DNA of 64,000 bases, from assembly GCA_002347965.1 (NCBI GenBank), contig DDYN01000041.1, positions 23,350 through 87,349 on the forward strand, in the 5' to 3' direction. A program made the position numbers and the translations under genes. The notes under the pieces are model-generated. The model saw only the letters and a program-made list of their open reading frames with translations, ran no database searches and had not been told where the DNA came from. The stretch's first letter is position 1. Every line of letters begins with the position of its first letter. The stretch comes from UBA2233 sp002347965 [NCBI: Nitrospirae bacterium UBA2233]. GTDB taxonomy: Bacteria; UBA2233. This document shows, one piece after another, positions 10,722-18,698 of this stretch.

Positions 10722-13700
10722 CTCTGCTAGAAACGCTCCTTTCGCTCGACATTACGGATTTTACGAAGGCCCGCCTCAGGCGCTTACTGGCTGGATTTTG
10801 CCAGGAAGGCCAAGGCACGTTTTTGCTGGGCCGCCTCCTCGAAGCCCTTCCCAAGGGCACGCTCGAGGCCCACCTGGAACGGAGACATGACGAGATCCCC
10901 GGGTTTTTCGCCTACAGCCCTTACTTGGGAATGCTGCTTCTCAAGGAGGCTCGGATGTTGGCCGACCTGGACGCTTACGCCAGGTTCCGTAGCTCGCCTT
11001 TTGACCCGATTCTGTTCGAGCAAGACCTCATGCGGGCGCTGAACCAAGAGGGGATGGACCGACGAGCCAGCCTCAAGCTCCTTAGGCATTCCAAAGACAA
11101 GGCGTTCCTGAAGATCGCTATTCTCGATTACAACCGCTCGACCGGGCTCGAACGGACGATGCTGTCCCTTTCGAGGCTGGCGGAGGTCCTGCTGGACGCC
11201 GCGCTCGAACTCTCCAGAAAAGACCTTACCCCCAGGATGGGCTACCCAAGGAAAAAAACCGGCGTTGGGCTTGGAGAAGAAATCGCCTTCTGCGTGATGG
11301 GGCTCGGAAAGCTAGGCGCAAGGGAGCTCAACTACCACAGCGACATCGACATCTTGTTTGCTTACGAAACGGACGAGGGCCTGAGCGAACCCGGACACAC
11401 GCCTCACGAGTTCTTCACGCTCCTGGCCAAGGGCATCTTGGGTTACCTGGGCGAGTACACCGAGGACGGGTTTGTCTACCGCGTAGACACCCGCCTTCGG
11501 CCCGAGGGGACGAAAGGGCCTCTTGTCAACTCGCTGCGCTCGCTCGAGATCAGCTACGAATCATGGGGGCAAACATGGGAAAGGCTAGCCCTGGCGAAGA
11601 TGAGCCCCGCGGCAGGAGACAGGGCGTTCGGACAGAGGCTTTTGCGTACGCTTGAGCCGTTCGTTTACAGAAAAACGCTCGACTACACCACCATTCAGGA
11701 TATAGGCCATATTAAGGCTAGAATCGACGCCGAAGTGCCGAAAAAACCCGGCATGCTGGAGCTAAAGCTTGCCCATGGAGGCATCCGGGAGGTGGAGTTC
11801 GTCGTCCAAACGCTAAGCGTCGTGCACGGCGGAAAAAACCCGAGGCTCCGCCAGAAAACGACGCTCCTCTCCATCGGGGCGCTCAAAACGTTCAACCTGA
11901 TCGGCGAGCTGGACGCCTTTAAGCTCACACAGGCCTACACGCTGCTAAGAAGGCTCGAGCACGCGCTCCAGCTTAAAGAAGGCCTCCAGACACACGCGCT
12001 TCCGCTCGCCCCGGAGCTCATCGCCTGTGTTGTACGGTTTGCCTTCCCCAAGCTCCCCGCAGAGCGCGTTCCGAACCTCAAGGCCTCGCTAAGCGAGGCG
12101 ATGGGCACGGTACACGACATATTCCTCGGGGTTTTCGCCAAGACGAGCCCCGAGCTTAAAGAAAGCCTCCTTAAGGAGGCTACGGCTTTGGCGTTAGGGA
12201 CACAACCGGAAGGCATCGAAGGGTTCCTCGAGGCCAAGGGGTTCAGCAACCCCGAGGATGCGCTAAAACGATTCTCAACTTTGCGCGAGGGGGCCTCCAG
12301 GCGCCCGCTAACCCAGCGTGCCTCCGGCCTGATTGCGCAGATTCTCCCCAAGACGATCGACGGCATCTTAAGGTCGCCAATCCCGGAGCTCGCGCTCGTC
12401 CACACCGAGCAGTTCTTCGCGCAGATCGGAGGCAGGGCCAGCTACTACGCCTTGTTCAAGGAACATCCCAAGCTCCTGGAGCTTTTGATAATGCTTTTTG
12501 GGTCTTCGTCGTACCTTTCGCATTTCGTGCTGAAGAACCCCGCCGTGCTCGAATCGCTCGTTACTCAAGACCCGCGAAAACCCATCGATCGCGGCGCGCT
12601 CGAGGAGATGGCGGAGCAGGAGCTCGCCTCCGCAGAGGACTTTGAAGACGCCATGGAGGCGCTAAGGAGCTTCAAGAACACCGCAACGCTTCGCATCGCG
12701 CTGCTCGATCTGCTCTCCGAGCTTCCGGTCGAGGACGTGCTAAGGCTCAATTCCGAGGTGGCCGAGATCTGCCTTGTCCAAACAAGCCGGGTTTGCATTC
12801 AAGAAGTGCAAAGGCGCTACCCATTCCCGACCAAAACCGGAGACGTCCCGTTCTTCGCCGTCGCTACGGGAACCCTTGGCTCTCAAGAAATGGGATACGG
12901 GTCCGACATTGACATGCTCTTTTTGTTCGACGAGCCAGAAGACGTTTTGGATCAGGAGGCATTCACGGCGTTCGTCACAAGGCTAGGCCAGCGCATCCTG
13001 AGGGCGTTGACAACCACGGGAAGGGGGGGCTATCTCTACCGGGTGGACACGCGACTTCGGCCACGCGGCAGGCATGGAGCCCTGGTGAGCTCGATTGCAC
13101 GGTTTGCGGAGTTCAACCGGAAAGAGGCCGGGGTGTTCGAAAAGATGTCCATGTTCAAGGCAAGGCCCGTGTTCGGCAACCCCGAAGTGATCCGAGGGCG
13201 TATCGCACCGCTTTTTGACGAACTCCTTTGGTCGCGCCCGCTTGACCTTGAAGAGCTGAAGCAAGGGCTTCGCATGCGCTCAAGGATGGAGACAGAACTC
13301 GTAAGCCCCGATTACCACGGCCAAAAGGGGTTTCACATCAAATGGGGCAAGGGGGGCCTGCTTGATGCGGAATTCCTCGTTGTGTGGGTCTTGCTCGCTT
13401 TCGGGGCCGGGAACCAAGGGCTTAGGGCTCACTCCACGCTCGAGGGGATCTGCTTGCTGGAGTCGTTCGAGCTTATGCGCAAAGAAGACGCAGGGTTCCT
13501 TGCCAACCATTACCGCTTTCTAAGGATGCTCGAGAACCGGGTTCGGCTCGTTCACGACGTGGACGTCGAAAACGTAGACTTCGAAGACCCCAGGTTTCAC
13601 GAGCTCATGGCCTCCATCATGCAGCGGCTTGGCCATGAGGCCCGTTTTGCAAAACAGGGTGCAAAATCCAGCCTCCTTGCCCTCACGAGGCGCGCAAGGG

Positions 13701-13855
13701 CGCTTTACGACCGCTACACCCTCCTTCTTCAAAGACACCTCCAGGACGGAGAACCTGACCTTCGGCGCTGGCGGGCATCTTGGGGCCCGTCTAAGAACAT
13801 GCTAAAATCTCTGGAACCTGGCAAACAAACCGGTCGTACGACAACAAAGGGATAG
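10718..13855 (+). CDS. glnE: Bifunctional glutamine synthetase adenylyltransferase/adenylyl-removing enzyme
   Basis: GlnE adenylylates and deadenylylates glutamine synthetase in response to PII, tuning nitrogen assimilation. Two nucleotidyltransferase domains are visible: 'GLGKLGARELNYHSDIDIL' with the DxD metal site near residue 210, and 'GSQEMGYGSDIDMLF' near residue 730. Each is followed by 'YRVDTRLRP' and a helical regulatory domain. The ATG at 10718 overlaps the mtnA stop (ATGA) and gives 1045 residues, somewhat longer than the 946 of E. coli. glnA and glnB are not in the window. Both DxD motifs are intact, so both activities are expected. Confidence 0.95.
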   Translation: MTLLETLLSLDITDFTKARLRRLLAGFCQEGQGTFLLGRLLEALPKGTLEAHLERRHDEIPGFFAYSPYLGMLLLKEARMLADLDAYARFRSSPFDPILFEQDLMRALNQEGMDRRASLKLLRHSKDKAFLKIAILDYNRSTGLERTMLSLSRLAEVLLDAALELSRKDLTPRMGYPRKKTGVGLGEEIAFCVMGLGKLGARELNYHSDIDILFAYETDEGLSEPGHTPHEFFTLLAKGILGYLGEYTEDGFVYRVDTRLRPEGTKGPLVNSLRSLEISYESWGQTWERLALAKMSPAAGDRAFGQRLLRTLEPFVYRKTLDYTTIQDIGHIKARIDAEVPKKPGMLELKLAHGGIREVEFVVQTLSVVHGGKNPRLRQKTTLLSIGALKTFNLIGELDAFKLTQAYTLLRRLEHALQLKEGLQTHALPLAPELIACVVRFAFPKLPAERVPNLKASLSEAMGTVHDIFLGVFAKTSPELKESLLKEATALALGTQPEGIEGFLEAKGFSNPEDALKRFSTLREGASRRPLTQRASGLIAQILPKTIDGILRSPIPELALVHTEQFFAQIGGRASYYALFKEHPKLLELLIMLFGSSSYLSHFVLKNPAVLESLVTQDPRKPIDRGALEEMAEQELASAEDFEDAMEALRSFKNTATLRIALLDLLSELPVEDVLRLNSEVAEICLVQTSRVCIQEVQRRYPFPTKTGDVPFFAVATGTLGSQEMGYGSDIDMLFLFDEPEDVLDQEAFTAFVTRLGQRILRALTTTGRGGYLYRVDTRLRPRGRHGALVSSIARFAEFNRKEAGVFEKMSMFKARPVFGNPEVIRGRIAPLFDELLWSRPLDLEELKQGLRMRSRMETELVSPDYHGQKGFHIKWGKGGLLDAEFLVVWVLLAFGAGNQGLRAHSTLEGICLLESFELMRKEDAGFLANHYRFLRMLENRVRLVHDVDVENVDFEDPRFHELMASIMQRLGHEARFAKQGAKSSLLALTRRARALYDRYTLLLQRHLQDGEPDLRRWRASWGPSKNMLKSLEPGKQTGRTTTKG

Positions 13856-13859
13856 GTAC

Positions 13860-14777
13860 ATGCAGGAGAACGGGTCTAGCGTATGGCTAAACGGCAGTTT
13901 AATTCCATGGCACGAAGCTAAGGTTTCGTTGCATGCGCATACCCTCCATTACGGACTCGGCGTGTTCGAGGGGGTTCGTTATTACAAAACCGTAGACGGC
14001 CACACCGCCGTCTTCCGGCTCGCGGATCATATCAAGCGGCTCTACGCCTCGGCTCACATCGTGGGGCTCAACATCCCTTATCCCTCAACCGAAATAACCG
14101 GAGCCACGCTCGAGCTTGTTCGGAGAAACGCCTTCGAAGAGGGCTACATCCGGCACCTCGTGTTCTTAGACGAGGGCGTCATGGGGATCTACGCCGAGCA
14201 AAACCCGGTCAGCGTAGCCATTTCTACGTGGAAATGGGGGGCTTATTTGGGCCAGGAGGGCAAGGACCTTGGCGCAAGGCTCATGACCTCCACGTTCGTC
14301 CGCCAGCACGTCAACGCCTCGATGACGAAAGCCAAGGTTTGCGGCCAGTACGTGAACTCTGTCCTGGCCAAGTGGGAGGCTATCAAGCACGGGTTTGACG
14401 AGGCGCTCATGCTGGATGTCGAGGGGTTCGTGGCGGAAGCCTCGGGAGAGAACGCGTTCATCGTTCGTGAAGGCGTGTTAAAAACACCCCCCCTCATGGG
14501 TGTCCTTCCGGGCATCACGCGAGATTCGATCATGGCGATCGCCAAGGAGGCCGGGTTTACGATCAAGGAAGAGCGGCTTACCAGGGACGAGCTCTACATT
14601 GCAGACGAGATGTTCCTTTGCGGGACGGCGGCCGAGGTCACGCCCGTAAGGGAGCTAGACGGCCGCAGGGTAGGAAACGGCGAGGTGGGAAAGGTTACCC
14701 GCTTTTTGTCCGAACGTTTCCACGACGTGGTCCAGGCCAAAATAGAGCGATACAAGGGGTGGCTGACGCTCATCTAG
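13860..14777 (+). CDS. ilvE: Branched-chain amino acid aminotransferase
   Basis: This PLP enzyme carries out the last step of valine, leucine and isoleucine synthesis. The 305-residue class IV aminotransferase shows 'HTLHYGLGVFEGVRYY' near residue 28, the PLP lysine in 'MTKAKVCGQYVNS' near 159, 'EASGENAFIV' near 195 and 'LPGITRDSIMAIA' near 220. A GGGATAGG sequence precedes the ATG and the gene starts 4 bases after glnE. Its last 19 bases overlap the proposed comM start. Being of class IV, D-amino-acid or aminodeoxychorismate-lyase relatives are the only alternatives; the length and motifs favour IlvE. Confidence 0.93.
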   Translation: MQENGSSVWLNGSLIPWHEAKVSLHAHTLHYGLGVFEGVRYYKTVDGHTAVFRLADHIKRLYASAHIVGLNIPYPSTEITGATLELVRRNAFEEGYIRHLVFLDEGVMGIYAEQNPVSVAISTWKWGAYLGQEGKDLGARLMTSTFVRQHVNASMTKAKVCGQYVNSVLAKWEAIKHGFDEALMLDVEGFVAEASGENAFIVREGVLKTPPLMGVLPGITRDSIMAIAKEAGFTIKEERLTRDELYIADEMFLCGTAAEVTPVRELDGRRVGNGEVGKVTRFLSERFHDVVQAKIERYKGWLTLI

Positions 14778-16327
14778 GCAGTGCGGCCCTTGCGCACGCG
14801 TTTTGCCTAAAAGGGGTAGAGGCCACTCCCATCGAGGTCCAGGCCGACCTGACACCCGGCCTGCCCGCCTTTAGCCTTGTAGGCCTGCCAGATACGGCCA
14901 TCCGGGAATCGAGGGAAAGGGTTCGATCGGCCATCCAGGCCACAATCGGCCGGTTTCCCCTGAAGCGCATCACGGTAAACCTGGCCCCCGCCGACGTCAA
15001 GAAAGACGGTACGGGCTACGACCTTCCCATCGCCGTAAGCATCCTGCTCGGGGGGATGCTAAAAAAAGCGCCCGAAGAAAGCGTCGTGTTTTTGGGCGAG
15101 CTTGCCTTGGACGGCCGGGTGCTTCCCGTCCCGGGCGTTCTGCCCATCGTTGCCTCCGCAAAAGCGCTCGGGTTCTCGAGCTTTGTCCTCCCTTACGACA
15201 ACCGTGCCGAGGCTCTAGCCGTGGGCGGGTTTCGCGCGCTGTTCGTCAAGCACTTGGCAGGCGTCGTTGCTTGGCTTCAAGAGTCCGCTCCCATGCCCTT
15301 CTACGAGCGGGAAGTCCAAACCGGGCAGGACAACGCCAGGAGTGCCCTGTTGACCCTAGGCCAGGTTGTCGGGCAAGAGTTCGCCAAAAGGGCGCTTTTG
15401 ATCGCCGCCGCTGGCGGGCATAACCTGCTTTTGGAAGGCCCGCCGGGTGCCGGGAAAACGCTCCTTGCCAAGTGCATGCCCTCGCTGCTTCCGCCGTTGG
15501 ACGAGGCGGAGGCGATCGAGACGACCAAGATATACTCTGTCGCGGGCAAGCTCCCCAAAGAAACCGGCCTTCTTAGCGAACGGCCTTTTCGTTCGCCCCA
15601 CACGACTATCTCCGATGTCGGCCTGACAGGCGGGGGAAACCCCCCAAGGCCCGGCGAGATCAGTCTAGCACATAACGGTATTCTATTTTTAGACGAATTT
15701 CCGGAGTTCAAGCGGGGCGCGCTGGAAGCGCTCCGTCAGCCCCTCGAAGAGGGGACGATCGACATCGTCCGGGCCCAGGCGAGCGTTCGCTACCCCGCCC
15801 GCATCCTGCTTGTCGCCGCCATGAACCCATGCCCGTGCGGTTTTTTGGGACACCCGAGCAAGCCATGCACCTGCACCCCGGCGCTACTGTCCAGGTACCG
15901 CTCGAGGGTTTCCGGGCCGATCCTCGATCGGATTGACCTTCAGGTCTTCGTCCCTCCCGTGAGCCTCAAGGAGCTTACGGCCCAAAGCGAGACACAAGAG
16001 GGCGGGCAAGACAAAGCAACTCTCGAGCGCGTCCTGCAAGCGAGAAAAATCCAGGCCGAACGTTACGCAAACCAGGTCCTCCGAACGAACGCCCGGCTTT
16101 CGCCCGCCCAGCTCAAACAGTATGCAAGGCTCGAGCCCAAGGCCAAAGCGCTCTTAGAGCGCGCGTTCGAGCGATTCGGGATTTCCATGAGGGGCCTGCA
16201 CAAGGTGCTTCGGGTCGCCAGGACGATCGCCGACCTCGAAGGAGGGGGCACCATCGCCCCCAAGCACCTACTGGAGGCGTTGCAGTACCGCTTCGAGACG
16301 AGCACCGGGAAAGCTCCGTCGGCTTAA
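14759..16327 (+). CDS. comM: ComM/YifB family Mg-chelatase-like AAA ATPase
   Basis: ComM-type helicases promote branch migration during natural transformation and recombination. The protein has an N-terminal Lon-protease-like/ChlI fold ('GLPAFSLVGLPDTAIRESRERV' region, residues 35-60), a Walker A 'GPPGAGKTLLAKC' near residue 228, Walker B 'ILFLDEFPEF', 'MNPCPCG' with a cysteine cluster, and the C-terminal 'SMRGLHKVLRVARTIADLEG' block. I choose the GTG at 14759, inside the ilvE end, which gives 522 residues and the expected N-terminus; the ribosome-binding site is weak, so the exact start is uncertain. It converges with bioD, overlapping by 4 bases. Confidence 0.9.
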   Translation: MADAHLGSAALAHAFCLKGVEATPIEVQADLTPGLPAFSLVGLPDTAIRESRERVRSAIQATIGRFPLKRITVNLAPADVKKDGTGYDLPIAVSILLGGMLKKAPEESVVFLGELALDGRVLPVPGVLPIVASAKALGFSSFVLPYDNRAEALAVGGFRALFVKHLAGVVAWLQESAPMPFYEREVQTGQDNARSALLTLGQVVGQEFAKRALLIAAAGGHNLLLEGPPGAGKTLLAKCMPSLLPPLDEAEAIETTKIYSVAGKLPKETGLLSERPFRSPHTTISDVGLTGGGNPPRPGEISLAHNGILFLDEFPEFKRGALEALRQPLEEGTIDIVRAQASVRYPARILLVAAMNPCPCGFLGHPSKPCTCTPALLSRYRSRVSGPILDRIDLQVFVPPVSLKELTAQSETQEGGQDKATLERVLQARKIQAERYANQVLRTNARLSPAQLKQYARLEPKAKALLERAFERFGISMRGLHKVLRVARTIADLEGGGTIAPKHLLEALQYRFETSTGKAPSA

Positions 16328-17040
16328 CTGGGCGGTTCAGACAGGGCGCCAGAAAGGAGCGTGTTTATATCGAGTGCTTGAATCGCCGCTTTCTTGAGGC
16401 TTTCTGCGTCCTCGCGCTCTTTTTCGGAAAGGTAAGGAAACACGCCGAGCAAGGGCACGCCAATCAGGCCTTGAATCGCCCTCGGGTTCGTCGATTCGGC
16501 AAGCCCGCCCCTGCCTTCGGTATCGTTCAGCACGACCCCCACGCAACGAAGCCCCTTGGTATTAAGCGCTCCCAAGCTGAGCAGCGTGTGGTTAATCGTC
16601 CCTAGGCCCTTTCTTGCGACAAGCAGCACGTCCAAACCCAAAAACGCGATCAGGTCGGATACAAAAATCCCGGGCGCCAACGGAACCAGAAGCCCCCCTA
16701 CCCCTTCCACCAAAACGAGCTCGTAGGCGGACAGGAGGGCTTCAAGGGCCTCGGCGACCGCGGACAGCTCGAGCCTACGGCCCTCTAGGCAAGCGGCAAC
16801 GGCCGGGGCTAGCGGGTCTGCAAACCGGTAGGGGCTCAAGGCCTCGATCGGCTCTTTAAGCCCTAGAATGCTTTTTAGCCGTAGACTATCGGGCATAGGC
16901 CCGCAAACGACGCCCGTCTCGATAGGCTTCATCGCGCCCGCTCGAATGCCCTGGACTCTCAAGGCAAGCCCGAGCGCGGCCGTAACGAGCGTCTTGCCTA
17001 CGCCAGTATCCGTACCGGCAACGAAAAGGCCCCGGGCCAC
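16324..17040 (-). CDS. bioD: Dethiobiotin synthetase
   Basis: BioD closes the ureido ring of dethiobiotin from DAPA, CO2 and ATP. The 238-residue protein starts at GTG 17040 with 'LFVAGTDTGVGKTLVTAALG', whose P-loop is characteristic, followed by 'AMKPIETGV' and 'LVEGVGGLLVPLAPG', which binds the substrate and Mg. It begins 2 bases after the methyltransferase-like gene and is the last member of a cmoA-ICMT-bioD unit. No other biotin gene is present in the window, so biotin synthesis genes are scattered. Confidence 0.92.
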   Translation of the reverse strand: MARGLFVAGTDTGVGKTLVTAALGLALRVQGIRAGAMKPIETGVVCGPMPDSLRLKSILGLKEPIEALSPYRFADPLAPAVAACLEGRRLELSAVAEALEALLSAYELVLVEGVGGLLVPLAPGIFVSDLIAFLGLDVLLVARKGLGTINHTLLSLGALNTKGLRCVGVVLNDTEGRGGLAESTNPRAIQGLIGVPLLGVFPYLSEKEREDAESLKKAAIQALDINTLLSGALSEPPS

Positions 17041-17042
17041 GA

Positions 17043-17765
17043 TCAGCCCTTGAGCCTGTCGGTTTTCTTCAGGTACCGGGCGGTCAAGTACAACGAAAAG
17101 AACGCGGCGAAGGCTATGCTCAAGCCTTGCAGCTCAAAAAGCCCGGCAGAAAGCCCTTGATCGACGACGACGTTCTTCATCGTCAAGAAAACGACTCCGG
17201 CGATCCAGCCAAAGGTTGTTCCGTACTCGGAGGACACAAGCCTCTTCCAGCGAAACTGCATGCTGCGGATCGTGGAAGTCAGCCCTTTTAGCCTTGGCAT
17301 AAATCGGGGAACGTTTTGCATGTACGCCCGGTAGGCATCGCCGAACTCTTCTAGGAGGTAGCTCTCCTCGGCCTTGGTAATGCTCAAATAGATGAAGAGA
17401 AACAACGGGACGCCAATCAGGTAAAATGGCCATGTGTCGGCAACAAAGGCAAACCCGACGACGATCAGCATGTTGCCCAAGTACATAGGGTTTCGGCAGT
17501 GTGCGTAAATGCCTTCGCTGACTAGCCCTTTGGCGTAAATTCGGCCTTGGCGGCCGCCGCGGACGATATAGGCAAGTCCGATCGTCAAGGCGCGGATAAG
17601 CTGGCCCGAGAGAATGAGCGTTAAGCCGGTGGCCCAGTAGAGCCACCTCGAGCCGGCGTGTGCCTCGATGGGCGGCCAGGGCAGCGCAAGCGCAAAAAAG
17701 AACACGGGGAACAGCGCGTTTCGGAAGCGGAAGAAGAACCGGCCTGTCGGAATCATCGCGCTCAC
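17043..17765 (-). CDS. ICMT/phospholipid-methyltransferase-like membrane protein
   Basis: This 240-residue protein has four to six hydrophobic spans and the SAM-dependent membrane methyltransferase signature: 'LVSEGIYAHCRNPMYLGNML' region (residues about 100-120) and 'EESYLLEEFGDAYRAYMQNVPRF' region (about 150-175), matching the RHPxY/EE pattern of the isoprenylcysteine carboxyl methyltransferase family. In bacteria such proteins methylate lipids or unknown small targets. An unusual C-terminal extension of about 65 residues with two further hydrophobic spans follows. The ATG overlaps the cmoA stop by 4 bases, and bioD follows 2 bases later. The substrate is unknown; pairing with a carboxy-SAM synthase is noteworthy. 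Confidence 0.75.
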   Translation of the reverse strand: MSAMIPTGRFFFRFRNALFPVFFFALALPWPPIEAHAGSRWLYWATGLTLILSGQLIRALTIGLAYIVRGGRQGRIYAKGLVSEGIYAHCRNPMYLGNMLIVVGFAFVADTWPFYLIGVPLFLFIYLSITKAEESYLLEEFGDAYRAYMQNVPRFMPRLKGLTSTIRSMQFRWKRLVSSEYGTTFGWIAGVVFLTMKNVVVDQGLSAGLFELQGLSIAFAAFFSLYLTARYLKKTDRLKG

Positions 17766-18493
17766 TTGACGGCCACAAAACCCATGAAGTTATACCAGCG
17801 AAAGAACGTCTCGATCGTTTGAAAACCCGCTTCCTTTAAAAGCTCGACGTTCTCCTCGGGCCTGTAGGGGACAAGCACGTTCTCTAGGGCCTCCCGCTTT
17901 TGGGAAATTTCGAGCTCGTCGTAACCAACGCGTCTTTTGTAGTCGTAGTAAAAACGGATGAAAAGCCGGTTCAAACCCGCATCCGCGGACAGCACCTTCT
18001 CTACGAGCAGCAAAGCCCCGCCTTTGGCAAGCCCGTCGTATATCGCCTTGAGGAGCGAAGGCCTGTACAGGGGGCGAAGAAACTGCAGCGTGAGCACAAG
18101 CAGCACGACGGAGGCGTTTTCGATTTGAAACGGCATGGAAAGGTCCGCCTCGAAGAGCTGGAAGGGCCTATCCACCCCGGAATTGACGAGCTTTTGCCGG
18201 CATTCCTCGAGCATCGGGGCCGACGAATCCACCCCAACAAGCTCGACATTCTTGTCTAACCCCCTGGAAATGAGCGAAAGCGCCGTTCCCGTCGAGCAGC
18301 CTAGGTCGTAGACGCGCGTTCCGTCCTTGACAAAGGCATGCGCAAGCTCCGCGGTCATCCGCTGGATTTCGGCGTAGTAGGGAACCGAACGATCAACCAT
18401 GTCGTCGAAAGCCCTTACTACCTCCTCGTCGAACACAAAATCACTCAAGCGGCCCTTTGGCTCCTTGAACACCTCGTCTTTGACTACACCCAT
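17762..18493 (-). CDS. cmoA: Carboxy-S-adenosyl-L-methionine synthase
   Basis: CmoA converts SAM and prephenate to carboxy-SAM, which CmoB uses to make cmo5U34 in tRNA. The 243-residue sequence follows E. coli CmoA throughout: 'FDEEVVRAFDDMVDRSVPYY' near residue 20, SAM-binding 'VYDLGCSTGTAL' near 60, 'VLTLQFLRP' near 128, and 'GYDELEISQKREALENV' near 185. The last includes the arginine equivalent to E. coli Arg199, which holds the carboxyl group, so it is expected to make carboxy-SAM rather than act as a methyltransferase. AAGAGGG precedes the ATG. No cmoB is nearby; the neighbour is an ICMT-like membrane protein. Confidence 0.9.
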   Translation of the reverse strand: MGVVKDEVFKEPKGRLSDFVFDEEVVRAFDDMVDRSVPYYAEIQRMTAELAHAFVKDGTRVYDLGCSTGTALSLISRGLDKNVELVGVDSSAPMLEECRQKLVNSGVDRPFQLFEADLSMPFQIENASVVLLVLTLQFLRPLYRPSLLKAIYDGLAKGGALLLVEKVLSADAGLNRLFIRFYYDYKRRVGYDELEISQKREALENVLVPYRPEENVELLKEAGFQTIETFFRWYNFMGFVAVK

Positions 18494-18526
18494 ACCGACG
18501 CCCTCTTGGATTCCCGACCAATCCTC

Positions 18527-18553
18527 TTGTTTTCAAACCTAAGACGTTATAAT
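18527..18553 (+). promoter_or_regulatory. Promoter for the sensor kinase-Trk operon
   Basis: A perfect TATAAT lies at 18548-18553 with TTGTTT (18527-18532) 15 bases ahead, a short spacer. A leader of about 140 bases would precede the kinase GTG start. It shares its -10 region with the reverse cmoA promoter. Confidence 0.45.
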
Positions 18554-18578
18554 ACTTCTTGATGTTCCACACTCTCAA
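18549..18578 (-). promoter_or_regulatory. Promoter for the cmoA-ICMT-bioD unit
   Basis: On the reverse strand TTGAGA (18578-18573) and TATTAT (18554-18549) are 18 bases apart, about 50 bases upstream of cmoA. The -10 box overlaps, base for base, the -10 box of the opposing kinase promoter. Confidence 0.5.
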
Positions 18579-18698
18579 GCCCTGCACAAGAATGGCTCAC
18601 CCAAGGCATGCCCCTATTTATGAACAAGCGGCGGCAAGACGCGGCGCTATGCCGTTTCGTACACTTCTCGAGCACGACAAAAAAGACCCTACCCCCCC

